NCBI RefSeq assembly: GCF_900105785.1
Contig: NZ_LT629799.1
Coordinates: forward strand, 4,340,001 to 4,404,000
DNA from: Microlunatus sagamiharensis
Lineage (GTDB): Bacteria > Actinomycetota > Actinomycetes > Propionibacteriales > Propionibacteriaceae
Direction: 5' to 3'
Length of the DNA stretch: 64,000 nt
In this document: in pieces, positions 48,860-57,045 of the stretch
Position numbering within the stretch: the stretch's first letter is position 1
Layout of the letters: each line of letters starts with the position of its first letter
Position numbers and translations under genes: made by a program
The notes under the pieces: generated by a model
Told to the model about the DNA's origin: nothing
What the model saw: only the letters and a program-made list of their open reading frames with translations
The model's database searches: none

Positions 48860-50302
48860 TTACTGCTCCAGCTCCTCGGGGCGCTCGAAGTAGGTGTGCC
48901 GGCTGTAGACGGCGCGGTTGATGACGAAGGTGACCGCCCACAGGACGACCCCGATGCCGAGCAGGACGAGGGCGATCCAGTACTGCTCGGTCGCGCGCCC
49001 GGTCCAGGGGCCGACGAGGTACGCGCAGGCCAGCGCCCCGACGACCGGCAGCCACGTCGGCGCGCGGAAGTGCTGGTGCTCCACGCGCTCGCGGCGCAGC
49101 ACCAGGCAGCAGACGTTCACGACGGTGAAGACGCCGAGCAGGAGCAGTGCCGTCGTCCCACCGAGCGCGCTGATCTGGCCGACGACCGTGATGAGCCCGA
49201 CCGCGAGCAGCGTGGTGAAGATGATCGCCACCCACGGCGTACGCCGCCCCGGCAGCACGCGTCCGAGGACCGGCGGGAGCACCTTCTGACGGGCCATGCC
49301 GTAGAGCAGGCGGCTCGCCATCAGCATGTTGATCAGCGCGGTGTTCGCGACGGCGAACATGCTGATCAGCGGGAAGACGTCGCCCACCGGCAGGTCCGGA
49401 GCACCCGCGTTCACCACCTTGAGCAGCGGGGCGTCGCCCTCGCCGAGCTCACCGGCGGGCACGAGCGCGATGGCGGTGATCGAGACGAGGACGTAGATCA
49501 GGCCCGTGATCCCCAGACCGGTGAGCAGGATCCTCGGGAAGACCCTCGAGGGTTCCTTGACCTCCTCGGCCATGTTCACCGAGTCCTCGAAGCCCACCAT
49601 GGCGAAGAAGGCCAGCGACGTCGCCGTCGTGACGGCGATGAAGATCGACTTGTCCTCGGGGGTGTCGAACATGACGACGCGCGACATGTCCGCCTTGCCC
49701 TGCGTGAAGGCGTAGAAGCCGACGAAGATCACGATCAGCAGACCGGTCAGCTCGACGCAGGTCAGCACGATGTTGGCGTAGACGCTCTCGGCGACCCCGC
49801 GCAGGTTGACCAGGGCGACGACGAGCATGAAGCAGACGGCGAGCACGGTGGTGAGCCCGGCCGAGATGTCGACCTCGGTGCCGCCCATCCACTCGGCGCG
49901 GACCACGTTGACCATCGCCTCGAGGTTGGCCGCGAAGGCCCGTGACGCGGTCGAGGCGGACGTGATCCCCGAGCACATGACCGCGAAGGCGAGCAGGAAC
50001 GTCACGAAGTGGATGCCGAACGCCTTGTGGGCGTAGAGCGCGGCCCCGGCGGCCTGCGGGAACTTCGTGACGAGCTCGAGGTAGGAGAACGCGGTCACGA
50101 GGGCGACGGCGAAGGCGACCAGGAAGGGCAGCCAGACGACGCCGCCGACCTCCTTGGCGACCGTGCCGGTGACGGCGTAGATCCCCGTCCCGAGGATGTC
50201 GCCGACGATGAAGAGCAGCAGCAGCCTGGGTCCCATCACCCGCTTGAGCTCGGGCTGCTCCGACGTCGACCCGGGCCGGTCGGCGGTGCTCGTCTGGCTC
50301 AC
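48860..50302 (-). CDS. APC-family amino-acid permease
   Basis: A 480-residue transporter with about 12 membrane helices. LLLLFIVGDILGTGIYAVTG (27-46) is the conserved substrate-binding helix 1 with its GTGIY, and VGFEDSVNMAEEVKEPSRVF the family helix 6-7 loop. Similar to the YfnA/Cat-1-like or basic amino-acid permeases. GTG 50302 is preferred over an in-frame extension beyond it because GAAGGAGCAG precedes it. A repeat element occurs on both flanks (48695 and 50378). No regulator or catabolic gene is nearby to identify the substrate. Confidence 0.9.
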   Translation of the reverse strand: MSQTSTADRPGSTSEQPELKRVMGPRLLLLFIVGDILGTGIYAVTGTVAKEVGGVVWLPFLVAFAVALVTAFSYLELVTKFPQAAGAALYAHKAFGIHFVTFLLAFAVMCSGITSASTASRAFAANLEAMVNVVRAEWMGGTEVDISAGLTTVLAVCFMLVVALVNLRGVAESVYANIVLTCVELTGLLIVIFVGFYAFTQGKADMSRVVMFDTPEDKSIFIAVTTATSLAFFAMVGFEDSVNMAEEVKEPSRVFPRILLTGLGITGLIYVLVSITAIALVPAGELGEGDAPLLKVVNAGAPDLPVGDVFPLISMFAVANTALINMLMASRLLYGMARQKVLPPVLGRVLPGRRTPWVAIIFTTLLAVGLITVVGQISALGGTTALLLLGVFTVVNVCCLVLRRERVEHQHFRAPTWLPVVGALACAYLVGPWTGRATEQYWIALVLLGIGVVLWAVTFVINRAVYSRHTYFERPEELEQ

Positions 50303-50377
50303 GGGCTGCTCCTTCGGTGCGGCTGCGGAGCGACCAGTGTGTCGGCTGGTCTGGTCGTAGTCGAGCCCCACTCGATG

Positions 50378-50496
50378 GCCTCCGCTCCGCTCCGGCGCGC
50401 CGGACGCTCCAACCCTCCGCCTTCCTCCCTCCCGAGCAGGACGAAAAGCGTGTCCTGCTCGTCCGGTCGTCCAGGCGGAGGCGCGTCCGACGGCGC
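50378..50496. repeat. Structured repeat element, copy 2
   Basis: The conserved parts match copy 1, including the GAGCAGGAC-gaaaagcgt-GTCCTGCTC hairpin (50434-50460), but the stems differ and remain complementary: CCTCCGCC (50414-50421) with GGCGGAGG (50474-50481), and GGACGC (50402-50407) with GCGTCC (50483-50488). Compensatory change implies selection on structure. Confidence 0.8.
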
Positions 50497-50536
50497 TGGT
50501 CGAGCAGGACGTGGTTCGGCCCGCACACCGCTCGCT

Positions 50537-50576
50537 GCTTGCGTGTGCTTGCGTGTGCTTGCTGCTGCAAGCACAC
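50537..50576. promoter_or_regulatory. Operator-like palindrome and GCTTGCGTGT repeats before the XRE gene
   Basis: Two tandem GCTTGCGTGT units (50537-50556) run into a perfect inverted repeat GTGTGCTTGC-tgct-GCAAGCACAC (50553-50576) ending 8 bases before GTG 50585. The palindrome overlaps a -10-like CACACT (50572-50577), so the XRE protein encoded next could repress its own operon. Confidence 0.65.
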
Positions 50577-50584
50577 TGGAAGGC

Positions 50585-51031
50585 GTGGCACGGAGGACGG
50601 TCGGTGAGCAGCTGGGGTCCGTCGGCGAGCTGATCGCCGACCGGCGCCGCGCGGCCGAGCTCACGCTGCGCCAGCTCGCCGATCTCACCGGGATCTCCAA
50701 CCCGTACCTCAGCCAGATCGAGCGCGGCCTGCGTCGTCCGTCGGCGGAGGTGCTGCAGCAGCTGTCCAAGGCGCTGCGGGTGTCGGCCGAGTCGCTCTAC
50801 GTCCGCGCCGGGATCCTCGACCCCGAGGACCACCCCTCCGGCGACGTCGAGACGGCGCTGCTGGCCGACGCGTCGATCACCGAGCGGCACAAGCAGGTGC
50901 TGCTCGACGTCTACCGCAGCTTCGTGGCCGAGGACGCGCCGACCCTCGCCGGCGGGCTGACCGAGGACCCGACCGAGGCCGACGGGCCGGACCCCGTCGG
51001 CGAACCCACCCCGAAGGAGCACCGCCCATGA
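50585..51031 (+). CDS. XRE-family transcriptional regulator (Rv0474-like)
   Basis: A 148-residue regulator. The helix-turn-helix is at about 8-65 (GSVGELIADRRRAAELTLRQ, then NPYLSQIERGLRRPSAEVLQ), followed by SESLYVRAGILDPE. The C-terminus is Asp/Glu/Pro-rich. GTG 50585 is the first start after the palindrome and 7 bases after CACACT. It overlaps the hbhA-like gene by 4 bp. In mycobacteria the gene just upstream of hbhA encodes a homologous regulator, so the pair is conserved, and control of hbhA is likely. Confidence 0.88.
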   Translation: MARRTVGEQLGSVGELIADRRRAAELTLRQLADLTGISNPYLSQIERGLRRPSAEVLQQLSKALRVSAESLYVRAGILDPEDHPSGDVETALLADASITERHKQVLLDVYRSFVAEDAPTLAGGLTEDPTEADGPDPVGEPTPKEHRP

Positions 51032-51933
51032 CACCCACCCGTGACGACAAGGCCGAGCGCGCCGCCCGTCCCGCCGAGTCCGACCTCGGCCCCTTCTACG
51101 TGGCCGCCGGGCTCGCCGACGTGATCGCGGAGACCCTGCGCGAGACGCTCGCCGAGCGTCAGCGGCGCGCCGAGGAGCGCATCGCCGAGATCCGCGACAA
51201 GCGCCTCGAGCGCGCCGAGCAGGCGCGGGTCAACGCCGACGAGCTGCGGGAGTTCCTCTCCACGCTGCCCGAGCAGTTCCGTGCCCTGCCCGAGACGACG
51301 CGGGCCCGGCTGAACGACCTGCAGCGCCAGGCCGAGGAGCTCCTCGAGCAGTCGCGCTCGACCTACACCTCGCTCGCCGACCGCGGCAAGCGCGTCGTCG
51401 ACGACCGCGTGGGCGACGTGCGGGCCACGGCTCGCAAGGCCGGCCGCCGGGCCGAGGAGGCCGCCGACGACCTGGCCGACGCGGCGGCGGAGACCGTCGG
51501 GCCGGTCGTCGACTCCGCCTCGGACGCCGTGACCGACGTGCGTCGCAACGTCACCGGCCGGGCCGCGCGGGCCCGCAGGACGCCCACCGCGGACGCCGAC
51601 GTGACCCCGGAGTCCGCGACCCGCGCCGCCCGTGAGGCTGCAGCCGCGGCGACCGGGCAGGCGACCACCTCCGGCGACGGCCGGCCGGGTGCGGCCCAGG
51701 CGCTGGCGCAGGAGCAGGCGGCGAAGAAGACCGCGAAGAAGGCTCCGGCCAAGAAGGCTCCGGCCAAGAAGACCGCGGCCACGACGACGCCCGCGCCGAC
51801 GGCGGGGACGACGGCCAAGAAGGCCCCGGCGAAGAAGAGCGCGGCCAAGAAGGCGCCCTCGACGGGCTCGCCGGCGGCGGACCTGGCGGCCGAGCGGGAG
51901 CAGGCGGCCGAGGGGCCGGGGACCGAGAGCTGA
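51028..51933 (+). CDS. hbhA: HbhA-like protein with lysine/alanine/proline-rich tail
   Basis: A 301-residue protein resembling mycobacterial heparin-binding hemagglutinin. Residues about 20-130 are amphipathic and coiled-coil-rich (LRETLAERQRRAEERIAEIR, and LNDLQRQAEELLEQSRSTYT). Residues 225-280 carry KKAPAKK-type repeats (KKTAKKAPAKKAPAKKTAAT), the heparin- and nucleic-acid-binding part in mycobacteria. No signal peptide. In a presumably non-pathogenic soil organism the role is more likely nucleoid or envelope-associated. Overlaps the XRE regulator, matching the mycobacterial gene order. The gene starts at the overlap ATG 51028. Confidence 0.85.
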   Translation: MTPTRDDKAERAARPAESDLGPFYVAAGLADVIAETLRETLAERQRRAEERIAEIRDKRLERAEQARVNADELREFLSTLPEQFRALPETTRARLNDLQRQAEELLEQSRSTYTSLADRGKRVVDDRVGDVRATARKAGRRAEEAADDLADAAAETVGPVVDSASDAVTDVRRNVTGRAARARRTPTADADVTPESATRAAREAAAAATGQATTSGDGRPGAAQALAQEQAAKKTAKKAPAKKAPAKKTAATTTPAPTAGTTAKKAPAKKSAAKKAPSTGSPAADLAAEREQAAEGPGTES

Positions 51934-52037
51934 GCCCGGCAGGGGCTCGAGAAGGGCGGCTCGCGGGCGGACCCCCGCCCGCGCGCCGCCCCTCGTCAGG
52001 ACGTCCCCGGGCTGCCGGGAGCACTAGGCTGGCCGGT

Positions 52038-53066
52038 ATGCCCGCCGATCCGGCCGCAGGCGTGACGACCGCACGAGCGACGCTCGCCGAGGTCGCGGAG
52101 CGCGCCGGCGTCTCCATCTCCACCGTCTCCAAGGTCCTCAACGGCCGCAGCGGTGTGTCGCAGGGCACCAGGACCAAGATCGAGGCGCTGCTCTCCGACC
52201 ACCGCTACAACCCGCGCAACCCCGGCCCCAACCACGCACCGCTCATCGAGGTGCTCTGCTACGAGATCGACAGCTGGTGGTCCAGCGAGGCGCTGGCCTC
52301 GATCGAGCGCGTGGCCCGCCGTCGTGGGGTCGGGGTCGTCGTCTCGGGCACCAGCGACCGCCAGCAGCCCGACGCCGGGTGGATCGAGGGCGTCCTCAGC
52401 CGGCGTCCGGTCGGCGCGGTGCTCGTCTCCTCCAACCTCCAGGCGACGCAGCTGCAGCAGCTCCGCTCGCGCAACATCCCCTTCGTGATGCTCGGCCCCA
52501 CCGGGGACGTCCCGCCCGAGGTGCCGACGATCGGCTCGGCGGACTGGAGCGGGGCGTACGCCGCCGCGCGCCACCTCATCGAGCTCGGCCACCGCGAGAT
52601 CGCCATCGTCACCGGCCCCGGGGACATGATGGCCGCCACCGCCCGGCTCTCGGGCTTCCGGGCGGCGCTCGACGCCGCCGGGCTCGAGCTGCGCAAGGAG
52701 CACCTGCGCCGGGCGGAGTTCCACCACGTCGACGGCATCGAGCAGGGGCGCCGGCTGCTGACGCTCGAGCACCGCCCGACCGCCGTCTTCGCCGCGTCCG
52801 ACGTCCTGGCGCTCGGGGTCTACGAGGCGGCGCGGGCGATGGGGGTCGCCATCCCGAGCCAGCTGTCCGTCGTCGGCTTCGACGACGTCAGGGTCGCCCA
52901 GTGGGCGGGCCCCGCGCTGACCACGGTGCGCGTCCCGATCGCGGAGATGGCCGCCCAGGCGGTCGAGCTCGTGCTCGGGGTGCGCGGCGGCGGTCTGGAC
53001 ACGACGCGGATCGACATGGCGACGACGCTCGTCCTCCGGGAGAGCACGGCCCCGCCCGGCACGTGA
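52038..53066 (+). CDS. LacI-family transcriptional regulator
   Basis: A 342-residue regulator. The N-terminal LacI headpiece is at about 13-60 (TLAEVAERAGVSISTVSKVL, then the hinge NGRSGVSQGTRTKIEALL), followed by a periplasmic-binding-protein-like effector domain (PLIEVLCYEIDSWWSSEALA, VVGFDDVRVAQWAGPALTT). ATG 52038 is 7 bases after TAGGCT, so the transcript may be leaderless. A palindromic operator begins 2 bases after its stop, and the sugar transport and oxidation genes follow, so it is probably the local repressor, released by a sugar or a derived acid. Confidence 0.93.
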   Translation: MPADPAAGVTTARATLAEVAERAGVSISTVSKVLNGRSGVSQGTRTKIEALLSDHRYNPRNPGPNHAPLIEVLCYEIDSWWSSEALASIERVARRRGVGVVVSGTSDRQQPDAGWIEGVLSRRPVGAVLVSSNLQATQLQQLRSRNIPFVMLGPTGDVPPEVPTIGSADWSGAYAAARHLIELGHREIAIVTGPGDMMAATARLSGFRAALDAAGLELRKEHLRRAEFHHVDGIEQGRRLLTLEHRPTAVFAASDVLALGVYEAARAMGVAIPSQLSVVGFDDVRVAQWAGPALTTVRVPIAEMAAQAVELVLGVRGGGLDTTRIDMATTLVLRESTAPPGT

Positions 53067-53067
53067 G

Positions 53068-53078
53068 AGAAACTTTCT
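53068..53078. promoter_or_regulatory. LacI-type operator
   Basis: AGAAA-C-TTTCT is an 11-bp palindrome of the GAAA-N-TTTC type bound by many actinobacterial LacI proteins. A related half-site GGAAACTTG (53090-53098) lies just downstream, and both precede the promoter of the transporter operon. It is the expected site of the regulator encoded immediately upstream. Confidence 0.75.
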
Positions 53079-53095
53079 AAAATTCGGCCGGAAAC

Positions 53096-53124
53096 TTGAC
53101 GCCCCAAAGGGGCGCAAGTAGCGT
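53096..53124 (+). promoter_or_regulatory. Promoter of the sugar operon with a palindrome in its spacer
   Basis: TTGACG (53096-53101), a 17-bp spacer and TAGCGT (53119-53124) fit a housekeeping sigma promoter. The spacer start holds a perfect palindrome CGCCCC-AAA-GGGGCG (53100-53114), which could be a second regulatory site. The following leader of about 200 bases to the first gene (53338) shows no other gene. Confidence 0.7.
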
Positions 53125-53337
53125 CGTGCCATCGCGGCGGGCTGCGGTGGTCGCAGCCCAGCGGAGGACGACGGCGTCGACGGGGACCTGCCAGCAGGAG
53201 CCCCGTACGGCCCGGGACGACACGGTGCTGCTCGCTCGGCGCGGTGGAGGCCCGCCACCTCCGGCTCCCCCGGGTCCTACGCCCGGGAGCGGTCCTCGAT
53301 GCAGCCCGGCTCCGGTCGATCGAAGGGGATCACCGTC

Positions 53338-54759
53338 ATGCAGCTCTCGCTCCACCGCTCCTCCCGTCCCTCCTCCCGCCCGGCGTCGCGGACCCCGCGC
53401 GCGCTGCGTGCCCTCGCCGTCGCTGCGGCGGCGGCCCTGCTCCCGCTCACCGCGTGCTCGCCCGTGGGCGGCGGCGGGGCCGGGGGCTCGTCCTCGCAGG
53501 ACGCCGGGTCGCCCACCGCCGGCACCGTCAACTGGTGGGGCTGGACGCCCACCGACGTCGACACCGCCCAGGGCTACATCGCGGCGTTCAACCAGGAGTT
53601 CCCCGACATCAAGGTGAACTTCAAGCTGGTCTCGATCGCCGACTGGCAAGCGGCCCTGCCGCCCGCCCTGCGCTCCGACGCCGGCCCGGACGTCTTCGAC
53701 ATGCAGCCGGGCGCGTACGTCAACAACTACGGGTCCTTCGCCGAGGACCTGACGCCGGTGATGCAGAAGGCGCTCGGCGACGACTGGCAGTCCAAGGTCG
53801 CCCCCGCGGGCGTCAGCGGGCTGACCAAGGACGGCAAGCTCGTGGCCGCCTCCGTGGGCGCGGTCTACTCCGGCACGCTCTGGTACAACCCGGCGCTGTT
53901 CGACAAGTACGGGCTGAAGCCGCCGACGACGCTCGACGAGTGGGACAAGGTCTGCCAGGAGTTCCGCTCCCACGACCAGGGCTGCTTCGTGCAGGGCGCC
54001 GCGGGCCAGGGCTTCGACCAGGACACGCTGCAGGCCATCGCCAACTCGGTGGAGCCCGGGCTGTGGACCAAGGCCTCCAGCGGCGAGGTGCCCTGGAACT
54101 CGCCGGGCATCGTCAAGACGCTCGACATCTGGCAGCAGCTCTTCACGCGCAAGATCATGCAGCCCGGTGCGGTGGGCTACCAGCAGTACCCGGACGCCAA
54201 CAACGACTTCCTGACCGGCAAGTACGCCATGGTCATGATGGGCACCTGGTACACGCAGTACTCCACGGAGAAGGCGATGACCGCCGCGCTCAAGGCCGCG
54301 GGCGTCTCGGGGGCCAAGCCCTTCCCGATCCTGCCGCTGCAGTTCCCCGACGTCGCCCAGGCGGGCAACGTCAGCGAGATGTTCGGTGACGCCGACTACG
54401 GCCTCTCGGTCTCGACCAAGGCCAAGGACAAGGCGGCCGCGGAGACCTTCGTGACCTGGCTGTCGACGTCCAAGGCGGGTCAGCAGGCCGTCGCGGACCA
54501 GCTGAACGACGTGCCGGCGCTCAAGGGCGTCGAGCCGGACTTCGAGCAGATCAAGTTCGTCGACCCGGCGACGCAGTCCGCGCCGGTCAAGGACCTGCTC
54601 AGCAAGGTCGCCCCGGTGACGCAGCCCCGCTTCGCCCTGCTCACCACCGACGTGCAGGACGCCATGCTCGCGGCGGCGACCTCCACCGCGACCGGCAGCG
54701 CGACCCCGCAGGAGGCCGCCGACACCCTCCAGAAGGCGGCCGAGGCCGCGGCTCGCTGA
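53338..54759 (+). CDS. Sugar ABC transporter substrate-binding lipoprotein
   Basis: A 473-residue family-1 solute-binding protein. An N-terminal signal with lipobox LTAC (Cys near 41) is followed by a Gly/Ser-rich linker. The mature domain has VNWWGWTPTDVDTAQGYIAA, NYGSFAEDLTPVM, FRSHDQGCFVQGAAGQG and MMGTWYTQYSTEKAM. ATG 53338 follows AAGGGGA and starts a normal signal peptide, unlike an upstream in-frame start. It is the first gene of the operon. It probably binds an oligosaccharide or monosaccharide outside the cell and delivers it to the two permeases. Confidence 0.92.
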   Translation: MQLSLHRSSRPSSRPASRTPRALRALAVAAAAALLPLTACSPVGGGGAGGSSSQDAGSPTAGTVNWWGWTPTDVDTAQGYIAAFNQEFPDIKVNFKLVSIADWQAALPPALRSDAGPDVFDMQPGAYVNNYGSFAEDLTPVMQKALGDDWQSKVAPAGVSGLTKDGKLVAASVGAVYSGTLWYNPALFDKYGLKPPTTLDEWDKVCQEFRSHDQGCFVQGAAGQGFDQDTLQAIANSVEPGLWTKASSGEVPWNSPGIVKTLDIWQQLFTRKIMQPGAVGYQQYPDANNDFLTGKYAMVMMGTWYTQYSTEKAMTAALKAAGVSGAKPFPILPLQFPDVAQAGNVSEMFGDADYGLSVSTKAKDKAAAETFVTWLSTSKAGQQAVADQLNDVPALKGVEPDFEQIKFVDPATQSAPVKDLLSKVAPVTQPRFALLTTDVQDAMLAAATSTATGSATPQEAADTLQKAAEAAAR

Positions 54760-54817
54760 GCCGGCGCCGCCGCACCCTCACGCTCGTCCAGCACCGATCC
54801 CGACAGGGGAGTCCCTC

Positions 54818-55762
54818 GTGGCAGGAACGACGATCGCGTCGGCCCGGCCGACCGCCCGGGAGGCCGGGGCCGACAGCGGCCCCGGCACCCGGCGGCGGCT
54901 GCGGCCGGCCGGCTACCTCTGGATCCTCCCGGCCCTGGTGCTGTGCGTGGGTCTCATCTACTACTGCATCGCCTACACGGCGGTGATCTCCACCTGGGAC
55001 TGGGACGGCATCGACCCCTTCCCGGAGAAGGTCGGCGCGGAGAACTACGTCCGCATCGCGCAGGACCCGATCTTCTGGCGGACCATCCGCCACACGGTGG
55101 TCTTCTTCGTGGTCACCTTCGTGGCCCAGACCGCGCTGGGCGTCGTCTTCGCGGTCCTGCTGCACTCCCGTGTGTGGCTGGGCGTGGTCTACAAGGTGAT
55201 CATCTTCATCCCGGTGGTGCTCGCCCCGGCGATCACCGCCCCGGTGTTCCGCCGCCTGTACGCGCCGGACGGCCAGTTCAACTGGGTGCTCGAGCACGTC
55301 GGGCTGGGCGGGCTGGCCCAGCCCTGGCTCGGGCAGGAGAGCACCGCCCTGCCGGTGATCATGGCGATCACCGTCTGGCAGTGGACCGGGCTCACCTTCG
55401 TCCTCTACTTCGCGGCGATGAGCCAGATCGACCCGTCGGTGCTCGAGGCGGCGCGCATCGACGGTGCGGGCAACCTCCGGATCCTGGCGAGCATCATCTG
55501 GCCCGGGGTGCGCGGCACGACCGTGGCGCTGGGCATCCTCAGCGCCATCGGGGCCCTCAAGACGTTCGACGTGCCCTACCTCGTGGCGGTCGGGGGACCG
55601 AACTACGCCACCGAGTTCCTCGGCACGTACATCTACCGCAAGACCATCGCGCAGTCGCACGTCGGCTACGGCGCCGCGCTGTCGGTGATCCTGCTCGTGC
55701 TCGCCCTCACCTTCGCGATCATCATGCAGGTCCGCGGGCGCGAGAAGGACGGGGTGAGCTGA
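54818..55762 (+). CDS. Sugar ABC transporter permease 1
   Basis: A 314-residue inner-membrane protein with about six helices, of the MalF-like class for carbohydrate uptake. The EAA loop is in QIDPSVLEAARIDGAGNLRI. GTG 54818 follows ACAGGGGAG. It overlaps permease 2 by 1 base (TGATG). The operon encodes no ATPase, so a shared MsiK-type ATPase encoded elsewhere is expected, as in Streptomyces. Confidence 0.92.
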   Translation: MAGTTIASARPTAREAGADSGPGTRRRLRPAGYLWILPALVLCVGLIYYCIAYTAVISTWDWDGIDPFPEKVGAENYVRIAQDPIFWRTIRHTVVFFVVTFVAQTALGVVFAVLLHSRVWLGVVYKVIIFIPVVLAPAITAPVFRRLYAPDGQFNWVLEHVGLGGLAQPWLGQESTALPVIMAITVWQWTGLTFVLYFAAMSQIDPSVLEAARIDGAGNLRILASIIWPGVRGTTVALGILSAIGALKTFDVPYLVAVGGPNYATEFLGTYIYRKTIAQSHVGYGAALSVILLVLALTFAIIMQVRGREKDGVS

Positions 55763-56550
55763 TGTTCGAGGTCCGGAGCCGCGGGGCCCGGCTGCTGCTG
55801 CAGCTGGTGGTCACCCTGCTCGTCCTGCCCTTCCTCTTCCCGCTGGTCGCGATGGTGCAGGGCTCCCTGGCCGGCGACGGCTGGGGCAACTACGCCGCGG
55901 TGCTCGCCGTGCCCGGCCTGTGGCGCTTCTTCGTCAACACCGTCGTGATCGCGGCCAGCGTGATCGTCATCGTCTACGCGGTGACGATGCTCGCCGCGTA
56001 CGGCTTCTCCAAGCTGCACATCCGCGGTCGGGAGATCTACTTCTGGCTGCTGCTGGCCTGCCTGACGCTGCCCGAGGTCGTGCTGCTCGCGCCGCTGTTC
56101 ACCACGGCGCAGGCCTTCGGCTTCTTCGACACCTACTGGGCGGTGATCCTGCCGCTGGCCGCGCTGCAGGTGCCCTTCGCGGTGCTGCTGACCCGCAACT
56201 TCGTCAACGGCATCCCGGACGAGCTGTTCGAGGCGGCCCGGGTCGACGGCGCCAGCGCCGTCCGCGGCTTCATCCACCTGATCGTGCCGCTGACCCGGCC
56301 GATCGCCGCGGCGATCCTGATCTTCACCCTGATCGGGGCGTGGAACAACTACCTGATGCCGCTGGTCTTCCTCCAGTCGCCGGAGATGCAGACCATCACC
56401 CTGGTCCCGCAGTTCTTCGTCGGGCAGTTCAGCAACGACCAGACCAAGATCCTCGCCTCGGCGGTGCTCACCGCGATCCCCGAGGTCGTCGCCTACCTGT
56501 GCCTGCAGCGCCTCTTCGAGCGCGGGCTGGCCGCCGGCGCCCTCAAGTAG
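55762..56550 (+). CDS. Sugar ABC transporter permease 2
   Basis: A 262-residue MalG-like permease with about six membrane helices. The EAA loop is in DELFEAARVDGASAVRGFIH. Translationally coupled to permease 1. Together the two form the channel for the binding protein at 53338. Confidence 0.92.
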   Translation: MFEVRSRGARLLLQLVVTLLVLPFLFPLVAMVQGSLAGDGWGNYAAVLAVPGLWRFFVNTVVIAASVIVIVYAVTMLAAYGFSKLHIRGREIYFWLLLACLTLPEVVLLAPLFTTAQAFGFFDTYWAVILPLAALQVPFAVLLTRNFVNGIPDELFEAARVDGASAVRGFIHLIVPLTRPIAAAILIFTLIGAWNNYLMPLVFLQSPEMQTITLVPQFFVGQFSNDQTKILASAVLTAIPEVVAYLCLQRLFERGLAAGALK

Positions 56551-56621
56551 CCGCCACCCCACCTCGACGCCGCGGGACCCCGCGGCGCCACCGCACGAAC
56601 CCACCCTGAGCAGGAGCCACC

Positions 56622-56978
56622 GTGCCGCTGATCCAGATCGACCTCGACCGCGAGCTCTACGAGCGTGCCGGCGACCAGCTCGGGAAGGGCGTGCACCAGG
56701 CCCAGCTCGACACCCTCGACATCCCCGGCGATGACCTCTTCCAGGTCTTCACCCCGCGCCCGGAGGGCGAGCTGCGCTTCGACCGCACCTTCGGCGGCGT
56801 CGACCGCCAGCAGCTCGTCCTGCTGCGCGTGACGATGGTCCACATGTACTCGGTCGCGACCAAGCGGCGCTTCTTCGAGGCCGTGGCCGACCGCTTCGCC
56901 GAGGCGGGCGTCCGCCGCGAGGACATCCTGATCGCCGTCACCGAGAACGGCTTCGAGGACTGGTACGCGGGCTCCTGA
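56622..56978 (+). CDS. Tautomerase family protein
   Basis: A 118-residue protein. MPLIQIDLDRELYERAGDQL places Pro at position 2, the catalytic base of 4-oxalocrotonate-tautomerase-like enzymes once Met is removed. FGGVDRQQLVLLRVTMVHMY and the C-terminal VTENGFEDWYAG match the tautomerase/malonate-semialdehyde-decarboxylase-like branch. GTG start after AGGAGCCACC. In this operon it probably isomerises an enol or keto-enol intermediate of sugar-acid breakdown. Not linked to aromatic degradation here. Confidence 0.86.
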   Translation: MPLIQIDLDRELYERAGDQLGKGVHQAQLDTLDIPGDDLFQVFTPRPEGELRFDRTFGGVDRQQLVLLRVTMVHMYSVATKRRFFEAVADRFAEAGVRREDILIAVTENGFEDWYAGS

Positions 56979-57045
56979 CCCCGCCCGTCCAGCCCTTCGT
57001 CCGCGCCGCCCGGCGCGACCGCTCCGACCTCCCAAGGACCCACCC

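Noticed and set aside
45990-49235. Minus-strand frame of over 1000 codons
   Set aside because: Shadow of the GH65 and pgmB genes on the plus strand; composition is His/Gly/Arg-rich with no motif.
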